Shown: positions 31,351 to 37,136 of the stretch, piece after piece | Layout of the letters: the number at the start of each line of letters is the position of its first letter | Position numbering within the stretch: the stretch's first letter is position 1 | Made by a program: the position numbers and the translations under genes | The notes under the pieces: model-generated | Database searches by the model: none | What the model saw: the letters and a program-made list of their open reading frames with translations, nothing else | Told to the model about the DNA's origin: nothing | NCBI GenBank assembly: GCA_964426355.1 | Contig: CAYRRA010000016.1 | Coordinates: 1-37,136 of the forward strand | Direction of reading: 5' to 3' | DNA: 37,136 bases | Origin: JAJFTV01 sp964426355 | GTDB lineage: Bacteria > Chloroflexota > Anaerolineae > Anaerolineales > Anaerolineaceae

Positions 31351-32595
31351 ATGAAAGATCCACAAAAGTTCAAGGAACGATATCGCGGCTTTGATACCCG
31401 CCTGGAAGGGATGAGCCTGAATACGCAGTGCCTTCACGCCGGTGAAGGTCTGGCGCCGATTGGCTCTTTTCCATCGGTAACACCTGTATACCAGGCAACC
31501 ACCTATTATTACGACGAATCCCGAAAGCTGGAGGAATTGCTGGAAGGCGAGCGCTCCGGTTACGCTTATATGCGCTGGGGTTCGCCTACCAACTCGGCTT
31601 TGGAGATGGCGTTGTCCACGCTGGTGGGTGGCGGCTGCACCCTGACCATGTCATCGGGCATGGCTGCCGATTACCTGGCGCTACATGCAGCCGGAGCGCG
31701 CAGCGGAAAGACGCTGCTTCTTTCGAGAGAAGTTTACGGCAATACCTACGACATCGTTAAAAATGCTTACGAGGAATTTGGCGTCCGCTGCTTGTTTGCG
31801 GATTTTAATGACCTGGACGGTTTAAGAGTGCTTATGCAAGCTGAAAAACCGGATGTGGTCTTTTTTGAGGTACTGACCAACCCCATGCTTTCGGTCATCG
31901 ATGCCCCTGCCGTGATTGCGATGGCGCATTCGGTGGGTGCAAAAGTGGTGGTAGACAATACTTTTGCCACGCCTTACCTGTACCGTCCTTTTTTGGACGG
32001 CGCCGATTATGTGACGCACAGCCTGACCAAATATCTTAACGGGCACGGCGATGCGATGGGTGGGTCGATCACATGCCGCGAGGAAAATTTTGACCAGCTT
32101 GAGTACCTGGGCTGCACACAAGGCTCGTTGCTCAGCCCCGACAGTGCGCGTATGGTGATGCGTGGATTGAAGACATTTGTTTTGCGTATGCGCCAGCACT
32201 GTGAAAACTCCAAAGCCCTGGCGGCTTTCCTGGATGTGCATCCAAAGGTGGCGAGTGTGCGTTTTCCTGGTCTGCCCTCGCACCCGGCATATCAGACTGC
32301 CTTGAAGATTTTCAAGAAGGGGCAATTTGGCGGTATGGTCTGTTTTGACCTGGCGAACGGTGGAAGAGAACAATGCTTTCATTTGATCGATACGTTAAAA
32401 CTGGCGATCCCTGCGGGCTCACTGGGCGATGTGACCACCCTGATCGTGCATCCCGCATCCACCACGCATCACAGCCTGTCCCAGGAAGAAAAACTGGCAG
32501 CCGGGATCAGCGATGCGACCATTCGGGTTTCGGTAGGGATTGAAGAGAGCGAAGATTTGCTGCAAGATTTTTCGCGCGCTCTCGACCAGATATAA
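31351..32595 (+). CDS. Cys/Met metabolism PLP-dependent enzyme (gamma-synthase/lyase family)
   Basis: The 414-aa protein is a fold-type I PLP enzyme of the trans-sulfuration family. Key points are SRxVYGNTYD (near 125-134), VDNTFATP with Asp202, and the PLP lysine Lys227 in HSLTKYLNGHGD. Members include cystathionine gamma-synthase/lyase, methionine gamma-lyase and O-acetylhomoserine sulfhydrylase, so it makes or breaks a C-S bond. The exact reaction cannot be told apart by eye. Next to a RuBisCO-like protein and an MTA phosphorylase, a role in methanethiol or methionine turnover is plausible. GGAGG precedes ATG 31351, 15 nt after the M20 gene. Confidence 0.92.
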   Translation: MKDPQKFKERYRGFDTRLEGMSLNTQCLHAGEGLAPIGSFPSVTPVYQATTYYYDESRKLEELLEGERSGYAYMRWGSPTNSALEMALSTLVGGGCTLTMSSGMAADYLALHAAGARSGKTLLLSREVYGNTYDIVKNAYEEFGVRCLFADFNDLDGLRVLMQAEKPDVVFFEVLTNPMLSVIDAPAVIAMAHSVGAKVVVDNTFATPYLYRPFLDGADYVTHSLTKYLNGHGDAMGGSITCREENFDQLEYLGCTQGSLLSPDSARMVMRGLKTFVLRMRQHCENSKALAAFLDVHPKVASVRFPGLPSHPAYQTALKIFKKGQFGGMVCFDLANGGREQCFHLIDTLKLAIPAGSLGDVTTLIVHPASTTHHSLSQEEKLAAGISDATIRVSVGIEESEDLLQDFSRALDQI

Positions 32596-32611
32596 CCACA
32601 GCAGGAGAAAG

Positions 32612-33505
32612 ATGATCGATTACCTGAAGATAAAAGAGATGGCGCACTCCATCCGGAAACGGGTGCTGCAGCATGTCCTGATAAATAACGGTGGGTATAT
32701 GAGCCAGGCATGTTCTTCAGCCGAACTGTTTGCTGCACTGTATGGAGGGTTGATGAACCTGGGCGAAAGTGAAGGTCCTTTGGAGCCGCCCCGGTTTGTG
32801 GGAACGCCCTCACCGCATAATACGGAGTACCGCACCGGTGCAGCATACAACGGCGCAAAATCACCCGAAGGCGACCGCTTTTTCTTCTCACCGGCACATT
32901 ACGCCCTGGTTTTGTATGCAACATTGATCGAGACGGGTCGGCTGGGTGAGGATGCGTTAACGTATTTCAACCGCGATGGGTATGCATTGGAAATGATTGG
33001 GGCGGAACACACCCCTGGTTCTGAAGTGTCGTGCGGTTCGCTGCCCCAGGCGTTCAGCCAGGCAATCGGTGTGGCGCTGGCGCGCAAAATGAAAAATGAG
33101 ACCGGTAAGGTATGGGTCTTCATGTCGGATGGCGAGTTTCAAGAGGGGCAAACCTGGGAAGCGATGGAAATCATCGCCCATTATCAACTGGACAACTTGC
33201 ATGTTGTTGTGGACGTCAACCAGCAGCAGTGCGACGGCGAGATGAAAACTACCATGAACATGGAACCGCTGGCGGAAAAACTGCAAGCCTTTGGTGCGGT
33301 CGCCTGTGCCATTGACGGGCATGACCTGGAACAAATTATGGACGCAGTTGAGACCCCACATGTAGGAAAAGCCCTGGTGATATTGGGTTACACCAATCCC
33401 ACCCAGGGACTGCCGCTTCTGGAAGAGCGCCGACCCAACCTGCATTACCTGCGCTTCCGTGAAGGTGAACGAGAGCGGTATGCGGCTTTCTTTGAAACAA
33501 TGTGA
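32612..33505 (+). CDS. Transketolase-like, N-terminal (thiamine-diphosphate binding) subunit
   Basis: The 297-aa protein is the pyrophosphate-binding half of transketolase. FFFSPAHYALVLYATL stands where transketolase has its GH-containing N-terminal motif, and GSEVSCGSLPQAFSQAIGVA is next. FMSDGEFQEGQTWEA is the GDG-type thiamine motif, with Asn at VVDVNQQQ. A start at ATG 32612 is chosen because AGGAGAAAG lies upstream; a frame from 32540 would overlap the PLP gene by 56 nt. It forms a complex with the 33528 subunit. Split transketolases occur in bacteria and archaea, and some such pairs act on special sugar phosphates (apulose 4-phosphate, for instance), not on the pentose pathway. Confidence 0.93.
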   Translation: MIDYLKIKEMAHSIRKRVLQHVLINNGGYMSQACSSAELFAALYGGLMNLGESEGPLEPPRFVGTPSPHNTEYRTGAAYNGAKSPEGDRFFFSPAHYALVLYATLIETGRLGEDALTYFNRDGYALEMIGAEHTPGSEVSCGSLPQAFSQAIGVALARKMKNETGKVWVFMSDGEFQEGQTWEAMEIIAHYQLDNLHVVVDVNQQQCDGEMKTTMNMEPLAEKLQAFGAVACAIDGHDLEQIMDAVETPHVGKALVILGYTNPTQGLPLLEERRPNLHYLRFREGERERYAAFFETM

Positions 33506-33527
33506 GCTTGCGCAGGAAGGAAAAGAC

Positions 33528-34535
33528 ATGGATATTGAAAAAAAAGTACACGAAAGAAACCTGGTTTCCTGGGCGAAAGATAAACCTGAGGTTCTGGTTT
33601 TATCCGCTGACCTGACCAACTCCGTTGAGATTACCGGGTTCAAAGAGGCTTATCCGGATCGTTTTATCTCCTGCGGTTTGACTGAACAGAACATGGTGGC
33701 AATGGCGGGTGGGCTTGCCCGTGAGGGCTTTAGACCCTGGATTCACACATTTGCGGTGTTTATTTACCGCCGCACGTTGGACCAGATAGTAAGCGCGGTA
33801 AGTTATTCCAATTTGCCGGTGGGTCTGTTTGGGTTTTTGCCCGGTATTACCACACCAGGGGGGATGTCGCATCAAGCCACCGACGATATCGCCATCATGC
33901 GGGTCTTACCCAACATGACCATCATCGAACCGGGGGACGCTACCGAGGTTGAGAACGTATTGGATATTGTTTACGGCATTGACGGACCGGTGTATGTGCG
34001 TATGCTGCGTGGAGAAGTTCCACGTTTGTTCCCAAAAGAGCAGCCCTTGCAGTTGGGTAAGCTCCGCTTTCTCAGCCAGGGCGATGATATCACCCTGGTC
34101 ACATCCGGCATCAGTACCGAAGAAGCTCTGCGAGCCACGCCAGTTTTGCGCAAAGCGGGTATTTCTATTGAACATATTCACCTGGCTACCCATAAACCAC
34201 TGCCCTCTCACGAACTACTGCCTTCCCTGTCCAAAGCACGTCAATGCATCATCACAATGGAAAATCACACTGTGGTCGGCGGTTTAGGTTCAGAAATTGC
34301 TGAATTGATGGCGGAGAATGGGATTGGCAAAAAACTGTATCGCATTGGACTGCAAGATACGTATGCACATGGGGGCTCACGCTCTTACTTGATGCGTTAT
34401 TATGGTTTGGATGCACTGGCTTTGGTGAAAACCGTGGAAAGTGTCCTGAAGATCGATACGCATATCACCGAAGAAGACCTGAAAGCAGTGCGTGTTGAAG
34501 CTGTTCATTCTACCGCGAAAGCTGAAGCATTATGA
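33528..34535 (+). CDS. Transketolase-like, C-terminal (pyrimidine-binding) subunit
   Basis: This 335-aa protein is the pyrimidine-binding half of transketolase plus the C-terminal domain. The catalytic Glu lies in ISCGLTEQNMVAMAGGLA near residue 53, and THTFAVFIYRR-like positions follow, as in transketolases and DXP synthase. A start at ATG 33528 with GGAAGGA upstream is chosen; the frame from 33459 overlaps the first subunit. The start of the next gene overlaps its stop (ATGA). Both halves are needed for two-carbon ketol transfer. Confidence 0.93.
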   Translation: MDIEKKVHERNLVSWAKDKPEVLVLSADLTNSVEITGFKEAYPDRFISCGLTEQNMVAMAGGLAREGFRPWIHTFAVFIYRRTLDQIVSAVSYSNLPVGLFGFLPGITTPGGMSHQATDDIAIMRVLPNMTIIEPGDATEVENVLDIVYGIDGPVYVRMLRGEVPRLFPKEQPLQLGKLRFLSQGDDITLVTSGISTEEALRATPVLRKAGISIEHIHLATHKPLPSHELLPSLSKARQCIITMENHTVVGGLGSEIAELMAENGIGKKLYRIGLQDTYAHGGSRSYLMRYYGLDALALVKTVESVLKIDTHITEEDLKAVRVEAVHSTAKAEAL

Positions 34536-35686
34536 CAATCATAAGCCCTGAGTTGACCACCAACGGTGAGCGTTTTCGGGTAATTTACCTGCTGCACAGC
34601 GGATTGATTGAGGCGAAGGAAAGAGCCGCCAACATCTGTGTGGAACAAACCATCGAATTCCCCGAAGACCTGGTGGATCAGGGTGATATCCGCAAAAAAG
34701 TGATTGGGCGGGTCGAATCGTGCAGCGCGGTAGATGATGAACACACCCGCGTTGAAATTTCGTATGGTTGGGAACTGGCTGCGCAGGAATTTCCCCAATT
34801 CCTGAACGTGGTATATGGCAATATCAGTATTCAACCGGGGATCAAAGTGTTGGATATCCAGTTACCCCCCAGTGCAGAAACTGCCTTGCAGGGACCGCTT
34901 TACGGTGTAGAAGGGCTGCGTGAAATACATCATGCTTCGGCACGCCCCCTGATTGCCACAGCATTGAAGCCGCTCGGTTTGGATGCCAAAAGTCTGGCAA
35001 AGATGGCTTACGACCTTGCTTTGGGTGGGATGGATATCATTAAGGACGATCACGGGTTGAGCAACCAGCCGTTTGCACCTTTCAAAGAACGCGTGCAGTA
35101 CTGCGCCGAAGCTGTGCAAGCGGCAAACGCAAAAACCGGGCAGCACTGCGCCTATTACCCTAACATCTCCGGTCGAATGGATCGCTTCATTGAGAACGCT
35201 GCCTTTGCCCGCGAGAAGGGCGCTGGCGGCTACCTGGTTGCCCCCGGTCTGATGGGTTGGGATATCGTCCACTGGTTGCGCTCCGAAGGGCTTGATCTGC
35301 CGGTGATGCTTCATCCTACTTTTAACGGTACTTACGTGCTGGATGCACATATCGGTTTTTCGCACATGCTGCAATATGGAAAACTAGCGCGTTTGTGTGG
35401 GGCTGATGCAAGTGTTTTCCCCAACTACGGAGGGCGTTTTTCTTTCAGCCAGGATGAATGCCGCCAGATTTTGCACGGCTGCCAGGGTGATTTTGGCGGA
35501 TACCGGCGGATTTTCCCTGCCCCGGGTGGCGGCATGAAAATAAGCCGTATTGCTGAAATGATACAGTTTTACGGAAGCGATTGTATACTATTGATTGGCG
35601 GTGATTTGCACCGTAAAAATGACCTGGTCTCTGCTACTCAACATTTTTTTCGTGCAGTTCTTGACGCAGCTCAGAGGGTAACTTGA
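34532..35686 (+). CDS. RuBisCO-like protein (form IV-like large-subunit homologue)
   Basis: The 384-aa protein has the RuBisCO large-chain fold. Lys146 in ALKPLGL matches the catalytic Lys of KPKxG, but the second lysine of that motif is Leu. GGMDIIKDDHG (Lys171, Asp173) matches the carbamylated-Lys metal site, except that the usual Glu is His174. The loop-6 lysine is absent (PNYGGRFSFS), while the phosphate site PAPGGG is kept. This protein is therefore not a CO2-fixing RuBisCO. Known relatives act in methionine salvage as enolases or 1,3-isomerases of methylthio-ribulose phosphates, or on oxo-isoapionate 4-phosphate. It overlaps the transketolase stop by 4 nt, implying close coupling of expression. 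Confidence 0.92.
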   Translation: MTIISPELTTNGERFRVIYLLHSGLIEAKERAANICVEQTIEFPEDLVDQGDIRKKVIGRVESCSAVDDEHTRVEISYGWELAAQEFPQFLNVVYGNISIQPGIKVLDIQLPPSAETALQGPLYGVEGLREIHHASARPLIATALKPLGLDAKSLAKMAYDLALGGMDIIKDDHGLSNQPFAPFKERVQYCAEAVQAANAKTGQHCAYYPNISGRMDRFIENAAFAREKGAGGYLVAPGLMGWDIVHWLRSEGLDLPVMLHPTFNGTYVLDAHIGFSHMLQYGKLARLCGADASVFPNYGGRFSFSQDECRQILHGCQGDFGGYRRIFPAPGGGMKISRIAEMIQFYGSDCILLIGGDLHRKNDLVSATQHFFRAVLDAAQRVT

Positions 35687-35689
35687 TAG

Positions 35690-36634
35690 ATGGCAAATAG
35701 CAATCAACTTGATTTGATGACCATTGCTGCCTGGCTGTATTATGAGAAAAGAATGACTCATGAAGAAATCGCCAGGGAATTAAAAATGAATCGTGTCGGT
35801 GTGACCCGGTTGCTGCAAAAAGCCAGGGAAAAGGGGATTGTCAAGATATCAATTACACGCGCCTTACCGTATGTATATGCGTTGAGCCAGGACATAAAAA
35901 GCCATTTTCTGTTGCAACAGGCGGTGGTTGTTGAAAGTGGTGTGGATGAACCCGGCACATTGAATGCACTGGGCAAAGCCGGTGCCGAATTGCTCCACCA
36001 GCGTCTTTTTAACGGATGCAAACTGGGAATGGCGTGGAGCAAGAGCGTCAGCTCAATTGCCCGGCATCTGCGCCCACTGCAAACGCCAATCAATATCAGC
36101 ATTCATGAACTGGCAGGTACGTATTTGATGCAGGGTGTTCCTTATGGAATCAGTTGGAAAGTAAGCGAGATTTTAAATGCCTCACTGGTCAGCCTTCCGG
36201 TGCCTGTGGTTGTAAACAGCCCGGAAGCTCGCGCTGCGATTTTGATGGAAAAAAATATCTGCGATGGGCTGGCTGCTGCACGTGATGTGGATATCGCTTT
36301 TGTCGGCATTGGGTCGATCCAAAATGCTGGTACCATCGTGCAAACCGGTTATATGAAAGAAGAAGAACGCCGCTACCTGGCGGAACACGGCGTGGCAGGG
36401 GAAATTCTGATGCGGTTTTTCAATGAAGGAGGCTATCCTGTTCCCACGCTGCTGGATGAACGTGTGATTGGCATTCAATGGGAAGACCTGGAGAAAATTC
36501 CACAGGTGGTTGCCATTGTAGCAGGCAGTGAAAAAGTAACCGCCATACGAGCTGCCTTGAAAAGCGGAGTGATCCACACCTTAATCACGGACACGAACAC
36601 AGCCGAGCAGCTTTTGGCGGGTAAAACACCATAA
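35690..36634 (+). CDS. SorC/DeoR-type sugar-binding transcriptional regulator
   Basis: The 314-aa protein has an N-terminal helix-turn-helix (about 12-50; MTHEEIARELKMNRVGVTRL) and a C-terminal sugar-binding domain. The latter carries IAFVGIGSIQ and GEILMRFFNEGG, typical of the SorC group, which sense phosphorylated sugars and usually repress their own operon. A gene for the sensor at the end of the operon, plus a perfect palindrome behind the operon promoter at 26180, suggest autoregulation. The effector could be a methylthio-pentulose phosphate or a similar intermediate (inference). GAGGGT lies upstream of ATG 35690. Confidence 0.92.
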   Translation: MANSNQLDLMTIAAWLYYEKRMTHEEIARELKMNRVGVTRLLQKAREKGIVKISITRALPYVYALSQDIKSHFLLQQAVVVESGVDEPGTLNALGKAGAELLHQRLFNGCKLGMAWSKSVSSIARHLRPLQTPINISIHELAGTYLMQGVPYGISWKVSEILNASLVSLPVPVVVNSPEARAAILMEKNICDGLAAARDVDIAFVGIGSIQNAGTIVQTGYMKEEERRYLAEHGVAGEILMRFFNEGGYPVPTLLDERVIGIQWEDLEKIPQVVAIVAGSEKVTAIRAALKSGVIHTLITDTNTAEQLLAGKTP

Positions 36635-36652
36635 GTTGGAGAATACAGACAG

Positions 36653-37136
36653 ATGAAAACACTCGATACGGCATTTATCACCGGTACTGGTTTTTACCAG
36701 CTTGCAGGAATGGAACCCATTGAGCATAAAGAGGTGCAAACACCTTATGGCGATGTAAGGGTTCAGATTGCATCCTTGCAGGGGATACAGGTTGCTTTTA
36801 TACCGCGGCACGGGGCGCAGCATACGCTGGCGCCGTCGCAAATTAACTTTCAGGCGAATATCTTTGCACTGCATTTATTGGGTGTGAAACGTATCCTGTC
36901 TACCAGCGTCAGCGGCAGCGTGGTGCGCACATTCCCACCCGGCACGTTGGTGCTGGTCGACCAGTTCATCAACTTCAGCAGCGGCAGGAAAGACACATTT
37001 TATCCGCTCAACGGAAAACTGCTGCACGTGGATATGACCGATCCATATTGCGCGACCCTGCACAGCCAGTTGATGCAGGTTGCACAGAAGGAGCAGATTG
37101 AATTACAGCAGGGTGCAGTGTACGGCTGTTATGATG
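36653..37136 (+). CDS. MTA phosphorylase-like (purine nucleoside phosphorylase family), 3' end cut by window
   Basis: 161 codons are visible from ATG 36653; the family is about 270-290 aa, so the second half lies outside. TGTGFY (11-16) is the phosphate-binding start, then TPYGDVRVQ, FIPRHGAQHTLAPSQINFQAN and VSGSV follow, all matching MtnP/PNP-type trimeric phosphorylases. The enzyme cleaves 5'-methylthioadenosine to adenine and methylthioribose 1-phosphate (or acts on inosine/guanosine). A GGAG ribosome site is visible. It closes the operon in this window, where MTA is a sensible substrate for the downstream RuBisCO-like protein. Confidence 0.9.
   Translation, partial: MKTLDTAFITGTGFYQLAGMEPIEHKEVQTPYGDVRVQIASLQGIQVAFIPRHGAQHTLAPSQINFQANIFALHLLGVKRILSTSVSGSVVRTFPPGTLVLVDQFINFSSGRKDTFYPLNGKLLHVDMTDPYCATLHSQLMQVAQKEQIELQQGAVYGCYD

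Noticed and set aside
34532..35686. Assignment as a CO2-fixing RuBisCO
   Set aside because: The KDDE glutamate, the second KPK lysine and the loop-6 lysine are not conserved.

Overview
The window looks like a contig from a draft or metagenome-assembled genome of an anaerobic member of the Chloroflexota, probably Anaerolineae. This is an inference. It rests on a [4Fe-4S]-type hybrid cluster protein, a MalT/LAL-type LuxR regulator, WD40 lipoproteins, many radical SAM enzymes, moderately GC-rich genes and short dispersed intergenic repeats. A run of 10 N at 10895-10904 marks an assembly join inside a tandem repeat. I found no rRNA, tRNA, CRISPR array or transposase.

Layout. (1) 1-5300: hcp (cut by the window start, AT-rich), an 800-base gap, msrB, a polytopic GT-C-like membrane protein convergent with msrB, a CopD-like membrane protein and a small 76-aa protein. 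(2) 5381-9782, minus strand: a LuxR/MalT-type regulator, a CrtI-like FAD oxidoreductase and a 48-aa membrane peptide, transcribed from a good promoter at 9862-9890. (3) 9840-10985: two copies of a dispersed repeat, a response-regulator-like promoter, a small secreted protein, a bidirectional terminator and a tandem repeat array holding the assembly gap. (4) 20514 down to 11002, minus strand: nine tightly packed genes. They are four radical SAM proteins (three with SPASM-like cysteine clusters), two small PqqD/RRE-like proteins, a U32-like protein, a Tat/lipoprotein WD40 protein with a Cys-rich tail, and a HemN-like radical SAM protein. Most neighbours overlap by 1-8 nt. This is the best candidate for an undescribed system: a multi-maturase, RiPP-like modification pathway whose likely substrate is the Cys-rich tail of the WD40 protein. 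(5) 20741-24406: a nitrous-oxide-stimulated-promoter family protein, probably leaderless, a large WD40 lipoprotein and a membrane protein. (6) 24638-37136, plus strand: an MTA/SAH deaminase-like amidohydrolase, then a long operon with its own promoter and a perfect palindromic operator. The operon encodes an NMT1/THI5-like ABC importer, an M20 amidohydrolase, a Cys/Met-metabolism PLP enzyme, a two-subunit transketolase, a RuBisCO-like protein, a SorC/DeoR-type regulator and an MTA-phosphorylase-like enzyme (cut by the window end).

How they work together (inference). Region 4 would make and modify an exported protein. Region 6 reads as uptake and salvage of a methylthio or related sulfur-containing sugar/nucleoside. 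MTA phosphorylase feeds a RuBisCO-like isomerase or enolase, the transketolase may cleave the pentulose, and the PLP enzyme may handle the released thiol. The cluster's own SorC-type regulator would act at the palindrome at 26180-26193.
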